A DNA stretch of 64,000 bases. Source: Mycoplasma tauri. Its GTDB lineage: Bacteria; Bacillota_I; Bacilli_A; Mycoplasmatales; Metamycoplasmataceae. Under the pieces are notes generated by a model. The model did no database searches, had not been told where the DNA came from, and saw only the letters and a list, made by a program, of their open reading frames with translations. Of the stretch, positions 1 to 11,531 are shown in pieces. Positions within the stretch are counted from its first letter, which is position 1. Every line of letters begins with the position of its first letter. The DNA is taken from assembly GCF_016925555.1 (NCBI RefSeq), contig NZ_CP070479.1:124001-188000 (forward strand). Reading direction: 5' to 3'. The position numbers and the translations under genes are program-made.

Positions 1-1230
1 CTATTTATTCCTGATAGATTGTTTTTGAAAGAAAAAGAGCATGTAGCTGGTTTTAATCCAGAATTAGCAACAATAACTAGGGTTGGTGATAAAGAACTTG
101 ATGAAAAAATTTATGTAAGACCTACATCAGAAGTTTTATTTGCTGATCTTTTTAAAAAAATAATTGAGTCTCACAAAGATCTTCCAATTATTTATAATCA
201 ATGAGCAAATGTTGTCAGATGAGAAAAAACTACAAATCCTTTTTTAAGAAGTAGAGAGTTTTTGTGGCAAGAAGGTCACACTTGTCATAATACATCTATT
301 GAGGCTAGAAAATTGACTAAAACAATGATTAATTTGTATTCGAAGTTTGCTAAAAAATATCTAGCAATTCCAGTAATTGTAGGTAAAAAAACACCTTATG
401 AGAAATTCGCTGGAGCATGTACAACATATACAATTGAAGCAATGATGAAGGATGGCAAGGCGTTGCAGACAGGGACTAGTCATTATTTTGCGCAAAATTT
501 TTCAAAAGCTTTTGACATAACTTTTAAAAACAAGAATAATGAAGCAGAATATGTATATCAAACATCTTGAGGTGTCTCTACAAGATTAATTGGAGCAATT
601 ATTATGACCCATGGTGATAATCGTGGTATAGTTATACCCCCAAGAGTTGCCCCAGTGCAAATTGATATTTTGGAATTGTTTTCTAATAAAGAGCCAAAAG
701 TTCACGAAAAAGCCTTAGAAATATATGTGCAGCTAAGTAAAAAATTTAGAGTTCGTTTAGACTCAAGTGAAAAAATGCCCGGTTTTAAAGCAGCTAACTC
801 TGAAATACAAGGAGTTCCTTTAAGAATTGAAATCGGCCCACGTGATTTGGAAAATAATTCTGTGACTGTTGTTCGTAGAGACACCTTAGAAAAAATAACA
901 GTCAATATTAGTGAACTAAAAAGTGTTGTTAAAGATCTCCTTGATAAAATTCATGCCAATTTATATTCACAAGCAGCTGAAAGACTTAAAAAAAATACAG
1001 TTTTTGTAGATAATTATGTAGATTTTAAGGCAAAAATTAAAGAAAATAAATTTGTTATTGCCCCATTTTGCTGTTCTGAAGAAGCTGAAATTCTTATCAA
1101 GGAAGAAACAGGAGCATCTACAAGGTGTATTCCTAGAAAAATCAACAAACCTTCAAAGGCACAAGAATGTATATTTCAAAAATGCAAAAATAAAACTAAT
1201 AAGTATGTAATTTTTGCAAGAGCATATTAA
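1..1230 (+). CDS. proS: Prolyl-tRNA synthetase, 3' part (5' end outside window)
   Basis: Charges tRNA-Pro with proline in the cytoplasm. The frame is open from base 1 to a TAA at 1228-1230, reading TGA as Trp at 202-204 and 568-570. Class II motif 2 is visible ([20 protein letters not shown]), as is PPRVAPVQI, both typical of the eukaryote/archaeal-type ProRS that mycoplasmas carry. The C-terminal part has a Cys-rich stretch (PFCCSEEAE...TRCIPRK) like the zinc-binding-like tail of that subtype. It is followed 50 bp later by an MG284-family gene, the same neighbour as in M. genitalium (MG283-MG284). The 5' end lies upstream of the window. Confidence 0.96.
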
Positions 1231-1280
1231 TTGGAAGTTTAAAACTTCTTTTTTTATTATTTTTATTTAAGGGGTAAATC

Positions 1281-1634
1281 ATGAATTTTAATGTTCCATA
1301 TAATTCATTACATTATGAAATGTCTGAAAGTGAAAAATATAAGACAGTTGCAATGATATTTCATTTAGAAAAAGCTAAAGCTAGATTAAAAGCTAGAAAA
1401 AGATTGTTTTCACAAAATAGAAATGAAGAGAAGAATGGATTTACTTATTCAGAAAATTTACATAGAGCTCTTGAATGCATAAGTCCAGAAAGTAAACATT
1501 TATTAAGAAAAGAATTTCTTGAAGAAAAAGAAAGTTATTGATATGAAAAATATTATTCAAAAACTACATATTATAAATATAGAAGAAATGCTGTAGATGA
1601 ATTCTTAGCATATTACATATCAGAAACAATATAA
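1281..1634 (+). CDS. MG284/MPN403 family protein
   Basis: 117-residue protein of unknown function, starting at ATG after a GGGG-type ribosome site (aaggggtaaatc) and ending at TAA. TGA at 1539-1541 is read as Trp (SYWYEKYYSK). It is rich in Tyr, Lys and Glu, has no signal peptide or membrane segment, and looks cytoplasmic. Its position directly after proS matches MG284/MPN403 of the pneumoniae group, which is the main reason for the family name; sequence similarity could not be tested here. Two consecutive hairpin terminators follow (1639-1676, 1695-1735), and the ICE is inserted just beyond them. Confidence 0.75.
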
Positions 1635-1638
1635 ATGA

Positions 1639-1676
1639 AATGGCAGGCCAGTGCTTGCTATTTTTCCTTTTTTTCT
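1639..1676 (+). terminator. Rho-independent terminator after proS/MG284 gene
   Basis: Stem AATGGCA (1639-1645) pairs with TGCTATT (1656-1662) and is followed by a T-rich run. A second hairpin (arms 1695-1703 and 1716-1724) followed by TTTATTT lies just downstream, so transcription is stopped before the ICE target site. Confidence 0.6.
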
Positions 1677-1792
1677 AAAAAAGCTATAAAAAAGAACTTT
1701 TATCATTATTAAAAAATAAAAGTTTTTATTTAATAAAGACTATAAACACAAAGTAATATCTCATTATTTTTTTATTTAAATAAATAATATGT

Positions 1793-1800
1793 GTGGCAAT
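1793..1800. repeat. Left copy of ICE target-site duplication (GTGGCAAT)
   Basis: GTGGCAAT occurs here and again at 23299-23306 in the same orientation. The two copies exactly bracket the inverted repeats of the conjugative element. Eight base pairs is the duplication length I recall for mycoplasma ICEs moved by DDE transposases. Confidence 0.88.
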
Positions 1801-1824
1801 GGAAGTGAAAGATTTTAGTGGGTA
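1801..1824 (+). repeat. ICE left terminal inverted repeat
   Basis: Begins GGAAGTGAAAG and ends AGTGGGTA. It matches the reverse complement of 23275-23298 at 18 of 24 positions. It is directly preceded by the target duplication at 1793-1800, which fixes the outer edge. Confidence 0.82.
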
Positions 1825-1884
1825 AGAAAAAATAACATTACTTTTTTTGTTTCATGATAATTATAAACTTTTTTTTCAAATTTT

Positions 1885-2130
1885 CAAACTGCTTACACTT
1901 TCCTTTTGCGTATACGCGCGCGCCCTTGAAAAGGGCCAGGTAACAGCCCAAAAAAGCTACTTACCGTAGCGGCTATACGACTTTTAAGTTTTATATATAA
2001 AACTTATTTTATTAACTTTTTATAGCAAAAGTGTAAGCACTAATTCAAAAGTGCTTACACTTTTGTAAGCAGTGCAAAACTTATTTTTATATTTATATAA
2101 AAATAGATAAGTTAAAAAAGTGTAAGCTTG
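1885..2130. other. Non-coding ICE left-end region with GC-rich hairpins and AAAGTGTAAGC repeats
   Basis: No gene is visible between the left ICE end and the transposase stop (1825-2165). Instead there is a GC-rich stretch (1909-1975) with a GCGTATACGC palindrome, an alternating CG run and a GCCCTT-GAA-AAGGGC hairpin. On the minus strand there is also a GCTAC-GGTAA-GTAGC hairpin followed by TTTTTT (about 1954-1975), which looks like a terminator for the transposase transcript. Four copies of the 11-mer AAAGTGTAAGC flank it in alternating orientation (near 1891, 2027, 2053 and 2116). This could be a regulatory, replication or transfer region; nothing here decides which. Confidence 0.6.
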
Positions 2131-2165
2131 AATTACAAAATTAAAAAAATAAGCACAAAAAGTAA

Positions 2166-3320
2166 TTAAAATAAATTTTTAATAATTATCAAATTACTTT
2201 CATTTTCATGTGCTTTTTGTATCAAAAACTTTATAGTATCTAGATTATATAAAGCATATTTTTTATTAATAATGCGCTTTAAATTATGTCCAATTATTGT
2301 TTCAGCACATCCTCCAAAATAATCTTTTAACACAATAATGTTTTCAATTTTTTGTCTATTTTTCAAATAAAATTTTTTAAATTTTTGAATTTCAAGCCGC
2401 TTTGAAACTCTATTTTTTTCATTTTTTATTCATACAATTAGTTTGTCAATATACTCTATAAAGGCATCAAATTCACCTTTATTAAATAACTCTTTCAAAC
2501 AATAAAAAGGATTCCCAATGGAAGAAAAAATTCTCTTATTCAATACATTTTTTGTTTTTGAATAACCAAAAACTTCATACATAAATCTAAAAAAATGAAA
2601 TTTATCAAGCACTCTTTTTCCGTTAATTTTTGAATTTATTTTATCTATAAATATTGCTCCATCACCAGAAATATATGTGCTGCTACAGTGATAATGTTCC
2701 CTTAAAACATTATTAATTGTTTCTATAAAATTTCTATTTTGACTTAACTCATTTCTCTTTTTACTAGTGTTAGATAATTGCATTATTACTGTTTTATTTT
2801 CTATTTTATGCTTTTCTTTAACGCTTCTATGAACTAATGCAACCCTTGCTCTTATCTTATTTTTTTCACCTTTTTCCTGCACAAAAAAATAGGCATCATC
2901 AATGTCTATTTGTACTGGAATTTTTATATCGTTATGTACTTTGATTTTCATACTATTTTTAATAATTTCACACCTCATTTTTTTAAAATAATAATGATAA
3001 ATATAGTATGGTATTTTATTCGTTTTTTGATAGTCAATTTTCTTATAATTTCTTTCATATAAGCCATCATTCAAACATCTATTTACATCATCAAAATAAT
3101 ACTTTTTTCGCTTCATTTTTAATAGTAAATCATCATGGTAATAAACAAATCTTTTACCTGTTTTTTTACACTTATACATAAACAAAAAATATGAATATTC
3201 GACACCTCTAATTATTATTTTTCTATTAACTTTCTTCTCAATATAGTAAAGCTTTTTGCGTTCTACACTATCTTTATAATCAATAGCTTTTTTATTTAAA
3301 TATTCAATTAAAGTATCCAT
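2166..3320 (-). CDS. ICE DDE transposase, UPF0236/ISLre2-like
   Basis: 384-residue protein read through a TGA Trp codon at 2430-2432. Around residues 210-250 it has ISGDGA-IFID and, about 20 residues later, VLDKFHFFRFM. These are the GDGA...LDxFH landmarks of the UPF0236 (ISLre2) transposase family, a Mutator-like DDE group. As the last gene of the element, at the left end next to the inverted repeat, it corresponds to the CDS22 recombinase of the M. agalactiae ICE. It would cut at the terminal repeats and produce the 8-bp duplication seen here. ATG start at 3320 after an aggatt(aaaa) ribosome site. Only weak alternatives exist: the same family also forms stand-alone insertion sequences, but no separate IS ends are visible around this gene. 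Confidence 0.82.
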
Positions 3321-3424
3321 TTTTAATCCTTTATTTATTATTTAAGATTACATAAATATATTAAATGAATATTGAATTAGCAAAAAATCAGCATGAAATT
3401 AAATTAATGTTTACTTCATTTTCT

Positions 3425-3462
3425 GCTCTATAAAATAAAAAACTACGCCTTATTAGACGTAG
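3425..3462 (-). terminator. Terminator of the giant surface protein gene
   Basis: On the minus strand a 7-bp stem (CTACGTC with GGCGTAG, loop TAATAA) is followed by TTTTTT. The stop codon of the upstream reading frame (3453-3455) lies in the loop, so the hairpin closes that gene before the transposase. Confidence 0.75.
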
Positions 3463-6400
3463 TCAGAAACAAATATTTCATCAATTTCTTCATCACTTAA
3501 TACACCATCAGGAAGTTTGAAATCAACATCTTTATATATCTTAATTTGATTTTTTTGTTTCTTCTTGACATTACTTTTTTGACTTTTGCCGGCTTTAAAG
3601 CCTTTTCTATTCAAGTAATACCGTATAGCATAAATTGAACCAATTATTAATACTATTGAGAAAATACCAATTGTTATATAAATAGCATAATTTATCTTTT
3701 TAGTTATTTTGTTTTTACCATTTAACTTTTGTCCATGTATATCACCATTTTCTTTTTTTAATGGATCATCCTTATTATCATCAATAATATTTTTAATATT
3801 TGGTACTATGTTTTTGTTAATGTTATTTATAACCCCAAGAGATGAAAAGCCTTTTGTATCCTTACCATGTACTAAGGTAAATATTCTTCATCTTGCGATA
3901 TTGTTATTTTGAGAAACAAAATTATTATCATTAATTTCTTTTACTTTTAGCTTAATATTATTTTCATATTTTGCTTTTAATTCTTGATCTTTTATTTCAT
4001 AAGGAACCACAACTTTATTTCCATTTATTGATATGTATTTATTCTTTTTAAATAATTCATTTAATTTATCAGTATAACTATATTTATTCAATTCTTCATC
4101 ATTTACAAAAAGGGCAATTTATATATTTTGAACTTACAAGAGCAATTAAATAGTCATTTTTATATTCTAGTTCATATTCCTTTAATATTTCAACTGCACC
4201 ATCAACAATCTCTTGACTTAAATTTTCAATGCTGCCTTCACTGGTAATTACAAAATTATTTGAAAGAACATTATTTAATAAACTTAAATCAAATTTGGGA
4301 GGAGCTGCAATATTTTTTATATTTATTAAAATTTGATTATGAATATTTGCATTTATGCCCTTTACTGTTAAATTCACGCCTTTTGATATTTTGTTTCCTC
4401 TAACTAATTTTGATATAGACTTATCTAAATTTTCTATAAAAATATCTTTATCAATTTTTAGCTTGTTATTTTCAAGACTATCAAATTCTTTATTTATTAT
4501 ATTTAAAACTTCTTCGTTTATTTTTTTATAAACTTCTTTTGAATCTTCAGAATAGTTAGCTCCAATATCTATAGTAAATTGTTTGTTAATATTTAGAACA
4601 CTTAAATCAATAGGAGGATAGAAAATATTTCAAGCATTATTTTTAAGTAAAATTTTTTGCTTTGATTACTAAATTTATTTTTACCACTAACAGTAAATTC
4701 TAAACCCTTATAATCATTAAAATTATCACTATCAAATAAAACCACATTTAGAGCTTCATCTAACCAAGCTTCAGTATTTTCTTTAGTATTTCACTCTTTT
4801 ATATACCAATCACCATCATCAATATTAGACTTAAAACCTATTTTTCATAACTCTCTACTTTTTCTTAAATTTCTATAAACATAATTAAGAACTTGATTTT
4901 TTACTTTTCTCTATATTCATTTATTATCTTCTCATCTTTTTCATTAGCATACGTTAAACCATTTAAATTTTTTAATTCACTTCATTCGACAAATGGATAA
5001 GAAAATAAATCATCATATTTGTAAATGTTATCATCAGCATCAGACAAAGAAAACTTAGACAAATAATTTATATAATCACGGTAATAATTAATAACTTTAT
5101 CATACGGTAAGTAATTTAATTCATTTTCAGGCACTTTAACATTTTGTAATAAATACTTAACAAATGTATCAGATATAAAGTTTTTGCCATGAGTGTATAC
5201 ATAAAAGTAGTCATTTATTGGCTTGTTATTTTTGTCATACAGTTTGCCCTTAATTTGATTTAAAAATAAACTATCAGGACTATTATTTTCATCAATCAAT
5301 ACAATAGAAACATTACTAATAGATTCAGCTTCTTCAAAACCAAAACTATCATCAGCTATATGAGCAGCAACAATTCAAATTCCCTCTTCAGACATATAAG
5401 AAAATTGACTATTACCAGATTCACTTGACAACTCTTCGTAATTAGGCTTTTCTACTTTTACATATCTATCGCCCACTTTGTCAAAAAGCTTAACTTTATA
5501 ATAACCTACATAATCATCAAATTTTTCATCAATTGCAAAATTTCTTAATGCTCCTTTTCCTAAAACAGAACTATTTGCAAAAATTCCAAAATCTATATCT
5601 TCTTTTTAGAATTTGACAAATTAGGATATACAAATGAAAGAGAATCTTTTAAATCGAAATCTCCCAACATTTTATTACTTAACCAAATAACCTGCTCTTT
5701 AGTGCCAGTATTTGGGTTTATTCTTTATCATATTTTTTATTGGGAATTAATTTATTGTCTTTGTCTTTTATTTTTTCACCTTTTTCATTAATTAAGTATG
5801 GACTAATTAATAATTTTTGTTCAAAATTATTTTCGGGATCTCAGCCATAATATTTAAAAGATTGATCAATTTTTTTATCTATTATTTCATATATTCTTGT
5901 AAATTTTTGAATAGGTTCACCTTCATTATTACTATTTTTTTATATCTCAATAACTCAACTAAATATTCATTTTCCTTTTTATCTTTTTTAGATTGAGAAT
6001 CATCTAATTTAAGCTCTTTATCTCCAGCAATTAATTTTCTTTTATCTTGTAATTTTTTTATAAATTTTCTATTTAAAACAGGCACTTTTTCGCCGTTTAT
6101 TAGCATAATATCATTTTCACTCTCTTGTGAAGTGAAAATTAAGTCAACAGGATTTTTTATTAAATATGTTCCATCAAAAAATTTATCTTTATATTTTATT
6201 TCATTTTCTTTATTATCTTGTTTTTGAGGCTCTTCAGACCTAACAAAATCATCTAAATTTTGATGTTCATTAAAATATTCTTCAAGTGAATCAATTCTTC
6301 CTATTGAATTAAAATAATTATTGCTTACTATTAAATTATCACCAAGATTTTTTCCTAAATATGTTTTATATGAATCACTAGGAGTCATATTCACAAATAA

Positions 6401-7819
6401 ATTTTTATATACAAGAAAATTGCTGCTTTGCAAAGAATCCATAACAGTAAAAAACTTTTTAAATAAATGAGGATTATTTAAATTTTCTTTATAAAAACTA
6501 TTTCTATCAATATTTTTTATTTCAGGAAGAACATCTTTACCATCTTTTAAAATATTCTGAATTTCAACAAAAATATTTATATGTTTTTCATCATGTTTTT
6601 TCACTTGAATTTATATTTAATTGAAAAATCATTGCTATTATGAGTATAAATAGTGCTAAATATGTTATCTAATTTTGTTTTATTACTTACTCTATGATTT
6701 AAATTTTCATTTCCTTCAAATTTCTGTATTTCATCACTAGATATACTTTTCATAGTATCGCTAATAAGGTGTAAAGCATTATTACTTATTTTTGAATTGC
6801 TATTATTTTCACTATATTTTTCTCCATTAGATGAATAAACAAAACTATTAATAAAATTTTTAGAACTAAAAGCATTTTGAAAACTGCTAATTAAATTTGG
6901 AAGTTCTTTATACTTTAAATTTGTAGTAAAAAATTCTTTCTTATAATTAAAATTTATTTTTGTATGAATATCAGCTTCAACGTTGTCTAATCTATGAATT
7001 TCTTTTTACCAGATCCATTATGCCAAAAAATAAATTCTTTGTTTAATACATCATCAGAATATAATTCTTCTCAACCATTATTATTATGAAAAGGATGATT
7101 GAAATAATCTACTTTACGAGGAAATAAATCGGTTCGACAACCAGGATCATAATAATAACCATCATAAGAAGGGTCACAAAATTCTTTTTGAAGGGCTCTT
7201 TTTCCTTTATTCTCTTAATGAAAGAATCAGAAAGCAACTTAATTTCAGAAGTATAAGATTCAATTTCTTTGCTTTTATCTGAATAAATATCACTTATTTG
7301 CTTATTGTATTCATTATAAAATTTAGAGCTATTTTTTAGATTATATGTATAGGCATCAAGTGGATTAGATGAAAAATAGTAATTTTTACCTTTAAAATTT
7401 TTTCCTCATTCGCTTCTAGGCACTTCATCTCAAAATCACTTTCCTTTTCTTTCTTTGTTAAACTCATAATTAACACGAATATTAGCATTTAAATCTTCAT
7501 TTGTAACAAAATCTATTGATGTTACTTTATTGTAAATCATAGAGTATGGCTCATAATCCAGACTGATTTTTTTGTCCATACCAAGGATTATTGGCCTTCC
7601 TAAAATATTTTCATATTTATCACTAACGGTGAAACTACTGCTAGTTTTAAATGTTTTCCTTGAATCTGGCAATTGTTTTAAATTTTCTAATTGAGCTCTT
7701 ACATCAACAAAATTTTTATTATCAATTTGATTACTGCTTCCACTGCTGGAAGACATAGCTAAAACAGGAGTACTAATTATTGTAGAAAAAGTTAAAAATT
7801 GAATAATTTTCTTTTTCAT
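3453..7819 (-). pseudogene. Giant ICE surface protein (about 1455 residues), broken by nine frameshifts
   Basis: Coding sequence continues across 4.4 kb but switches frame nine times: near 7199-7203, 7003-7007, 6596-6601, 5935-5941, 5724, 5603-5607, 4905-4908, 4653-4658 and 4118. The first eight each need one added base, mostly in A/T runs; the last needs one base removed. Rebuilt, the product has a type I signal peptide (MKKKIIQFLTFSTIISTPVLA, no lipobox Cys; start at 7819 with an aaggaat ribosome site), a long Asn/Lys-rich ectodomain, one C-terminal membrane helix (about 3625-3695) and an acidic tail ending DYV. Position and topology fit the ICE surface protein (CDS19-like). In the sequence as given it can only yield fragments. 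Whether this is real decay or sequencing error cannot be settled here. Confidence 0.7.
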
Positions 7820-7912
7820 TTTATTCCTTACGCATGTGCACATTAATTATTGCGCATATGCAAGCACAGCTCATATGTGCAAGCACGAGTGCTTTTATTT
7901 ATAGCACGCGCA
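7820..7912. other. GC-richer intergenic segment with CATATG/CAAGCAC repeats
   Basis: Between the accessory gene and the giant surface gene there is a dense set of short repeats: CATATG followed by CAAGCAC twice (about 7854-7885), a GCACGAGTGC inverted repeat, ATAGCACGCGCAC and GCATGTGCAC. It stands out against the AT-rich surroundings and sits just upstream of the ribosome site of the surface gene, so an operator or RNA structure is plausible. Confidence 0.45.
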
Positions 7913-8055
7913 CTATTCATCAAGCAATGAATCAATTTCTTCATCAGAAATCGAATCACTTTCATTTAATTTAAAGTCATAATTTATTTTTTCAACTTCT
8001 TCTTTCAATGCTTCTTCTTGCATAACATCATCAAAATTATTTTCCCCAATTTGTC

Positions 8056-8736
8056 TTATAAAGTTTTTAAACTTCTTTCATCTTGCTTCATTTTATTCAT
8101 TATTCTTTTCTGATAGCTTTTATCACTATTAGCAACCTTTTCTCTTAACATTTTTATATATTCTGACTCTGACAAGTCTTTTGCATCAGGAGAATTAATT
8201 TTATCTTTGTCTTTTATAAGTGAATTAATCAGCAAATTAAGTTTTAGATCTATAAATGTTAATTCATTATTTTGAGATCTCATTTCATCTTTAATAGAAT
8301 TCAAAAAAGGAGTTAAAGAAGCTCACATTGCTTTTCTTAAAACATAAAATAAGTCTTGCTTGAATTCTTTTAATAATCCCTTTTTTTCCTCTTCTACCAT
8401 ATGAGTTCTTATAATATTTTGAATTTCAGCATAAGAACTCAAGCCTTTAGATTTAATTCTGCTTTCTCATCTTTGGAAAAGCATTAAATCTTCATCACTT
8501 GTAAAACGTGTTGAAACAATTCTGTATTTATTCATTTTTTCTGCTTTTGTTTTTAATTTTGCTTCGTTATCTAAATCATTATCAGTTTTTTTGTCTTTAT
8601 TTGCTTTTTTTGGGCTCTTTTTTGCCTTCTTTTGATCATTGACATATAAATTATCATCCAAGATATTTTCTTCGCTTAGAATTGATATATTTTCATCTAA
8701 CACAATGCTATCCTCAATATCTTTTTCCTCTATCAT
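8056..8736 (-). CDS. ICE acidic accessory protein (CDS18-like), C-terminus cut by a frameshift
   Basis: 226-residue charged cytoplasmic-looking protein read through TGA Trp codons (e.g. 8467-8469). Its start overlaps the TraE stop (TAATG at 8734-8738), which implies translational coupling. The first 90 residues are acidic, then Lys-rich; the rest is predicted helical. It stops at TAA 8056-8058. One added base near 8075-8079 would let translation continue to TAG 7913-7915, giving a tail with NYDFKL...SDEEIDSLLDE. That tail resembles the end of the giant surface protein, which supports the view that the present stop is a recent frameshift. No catalytic motif is recognised. Context places it in the conjugation module. 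Confidence 0.72.
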
Positions 8737-11522
8737 TACTCTCCCTTATCAAAAAACATCTCTTTTTCCATTTTGTTATAGTGTAAATTTATCTTGTACC
8801 TCTCATTATTAGTAATAGTAGCTAAAACTTTTCCTTTTTGCCTACTTGCTATAAATCTAATTTCACTATCTAATAATTGATTACTATTTTTATAAAAAGT
8901 TTTTATTGCATTAATATCATTATCTTTTAGTCCAAAGAAAAATGAATACAAACAGTTTTCAATTATTCTTGAAGCGCTGTCAGCAACAGATGTAGATTGC
9001 TTATAATCAGATGGATTTTGCGTAGTGTGTATTGTTCCACAATCAAGCTTTCTAACTAATTTTGTTGTATCAGCTATATAATCAAGTGTTGTTATATTTT
9101 TTTGATTAATGTATAAATGTTCTTCATCTATACAAAAAGCACAGTATCTTATAATTTCTTGCATTTCTTTAATACTTAACAATCGCTTGTTATGTATTTT
9201 TTTATATTCTTTAACTTTAATTTTGTTATTTAAAGCATTTTTAAAAATATATTCATTTATCAAACTCAATAAAATCATAATACCTAGCTGTGATAATATG
9301 CTGCCATTTGTGTCAGTCAAATTATCATTTTTAAAAACTACTACATCATTATCAATCAAAATATTAGTATGTCCATTATATAAAGCTTTTAAAGAGCCCT
9401 TGTCTTCAAATTTAAAGCTTAACTGTTCAGCATAATCTAATATTTCCCTTTTTCTTTCTTCTTTATTATGATGATCACTAGGTATTTTAAAATCTTGCAT
9501 ACTTGTAATCAAATCACTTATTGTTGGTCATTTATTTGCCTCCAATTGATCAAAAGAATCTAATTCATAAATTCCTCATTTTTCATACAAGTTAATAATT
9601 TGATTTTCTAAAATAGATCATTTTCTATTATTCACGTCATCAAAAACAATTTTAAAAAATTTACTTAACCAAGATAAATGATTATTTACTAATGCATTAA
9701 TATCTATTGTTTCTAAATTGTCATCATCTCTAGCTATAAAGGCTCTAACTTGTAGTGGATTAATTACACTACCAGTTCCAGCACCTAAATCAATTATTTG
9801 ACCATTTAATTCCTTTGCTCAATTCAAATATTCAGCTTGTGGATCAATAACAATTGCAATATTATTGGCAGCCACAGCACTTGTTAATATTTTCTTTGTA
9901 AATGTAGATTTCCCCATTCCAGGAGTTCCTAATATCATTACATTATGATTAGTTCTATTATTATCTAGCTTAAACATATTTCAAACTAATGCTTCTGCGC
10001 TATCCCTAACTTCTTTACCAACAATTAAATTGTTTCCATCATTTAAAATTTTCTTATTAAATGGATAACCACATGCAGTATTAATTGAAGTTATTTGAAA
10101 ATACTCTCTATCTAATTTTGTAGAAGGATAATTAAATGCATCAAGAAAACCCTCAAATTGTCTAAAAACTAAATCATTTATTCCAAAATTACTTCTTAGC
10201 CAATTATTTCTAATCTTTAATCTTTCAGCTTTTAATTCAGACTTACTATTGCCCTTTATAACTATAAAAATATTCATATCATAAAGCTTAAAATTATCAG
10301 TTTGAATTTGATCAATCATATTTACAATAGCATCTTCTTCAATGCTTGAAGTATATTTATTAACAAAGCTTTTTTCTAGATTTCCTCTATCAGCATTTTT
10401 TCTAGTAGCACTATCTACTATTTTATTAACTATGCCAGGGTCATTATATGGAAATGCATTTCATATAATAGTTCCATTAGAATTAAACATTTTTTCCAAT
10501 CATTCTTTATTTAATTTTGTGGCTGTAGCACCAACACACTTTATGCTATATTGATCATCATTAATAGTAATTGAAGATCCATTAAATGAAACTTCATCAT
10601 ATTTAAAAATTCTATCTAAACTATATTCAGATTCATAAATGCCACTACTATTCAAATAAGCTTTGATCTCTTCTTCATCTTGATTAAATTTATTCAATTT
10701 ATTTAAAAAATTAAGTAATTCAAATTCTTCTAATTTTTTATATGTAAAAATTCCAAAATCATCTAGTTTTTGATTAAAAGTAGAAAATGCTTCCTCAAGC
10801 TCCTCAAGTGATGGAGCATTAATAATTAAATAAAAAACATTTTTAATATCTTTTCTTTCAATAGATTCAAAATCTTTTATATTTTCATCATAATATTTAT
10901 TTCAAAATTCTAAATTTTTACCTTTTTTATTTTTTATTTCCCTAATTTTGTCCAAATAATTCTTATTTTGAGAATAAGAAATTTCTTCATCTAATTTAAC
11001 AAAACTAAATTTATATTTAAAACTATCCAATAATCTTGCAAAATTTTCAACCAACACCATTTGTGTATCTTCATTTTCTGCTCAAATGTTTTGACCATTA
11101 ATTTGTAAGACTGAAAAATAATTATTTGATCTTTTACTTCTAATAAATCCCTGCATTGATTTATTTTTCACTACATCTTTTGAAATCAATGTCGAATATG
11201 GATTCAAATCACTGCTATTTCTTTCTTTAGTATTTTCAACAACTCTTTTATATTTTCTTGGCATAGACTTGAACTTGAACATTCTAATTATTAATTGATA
11301 AACTTTACAATTATTTCTACCAGCAGGAAAAATAAAAACTAATAAAAGAGGTAGAACAAATATCATTATTAATCATTTTCATTTTTGTTCAAGTGGTCAA
11401 AAAGCAACAAATGAAATTAAGTATGAAGTAGCAAAAACAACAAAAAACTCTATTATATCTCGCCAGCTTAATTTACGTGTAGCAAGCGCTTTTTTATATT
11501 TTAATCTCTTCGGTTGTAGCAT
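8736..11522 (-). CDS. traE: TraE/VirB4-family conjugation ATPase
   Basis: 928-residue AAA+/HerA-type ATPase that powers assembly of the type IV secretion channel at the inner face of the membrane. Two hydrophobic segments lie near residues 22-65. Walker A is GTPGMGKST (about residues 532-540) and Walker B is CAFCIDEEH (about 796-801), followed by a conserved TTQNPSD segment as in VirB4 proteins. Reading TGA as Trp keeps one frame throughout with no interruption. Start ATG 11522 is preceded by TAGGAATTAAG; the VirB6-like gene ends 10 bp upstream. It corresponds to CDS17 of the M. agalactiae/M. fermentans elements. Length and motifs look complete. Confidence 0.92.
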
Positions 11523-11531
11523 TCTTAATTC

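Noticed and set aside
1909-1975. CRISPR-like or rRNA-like GC-rich array
   Set aside because: No regular repeat-spacer spacing and no rRNA consensus; it reads as a cluster of short palindromes and a terminator.
2166-3320. Stand-alone insertion sequence carrying the UPF0236 transposase
   Set aside because: No separate IS ends or target duplication were found around the gene; the nearest inverted repeat is the ICE left end.
9109-9435. Plus-strand frame of 108 residues inside traE
   Set aside because: Antisense shadow of an intact VirB4-type gene with no ribosome site or recognisable product.
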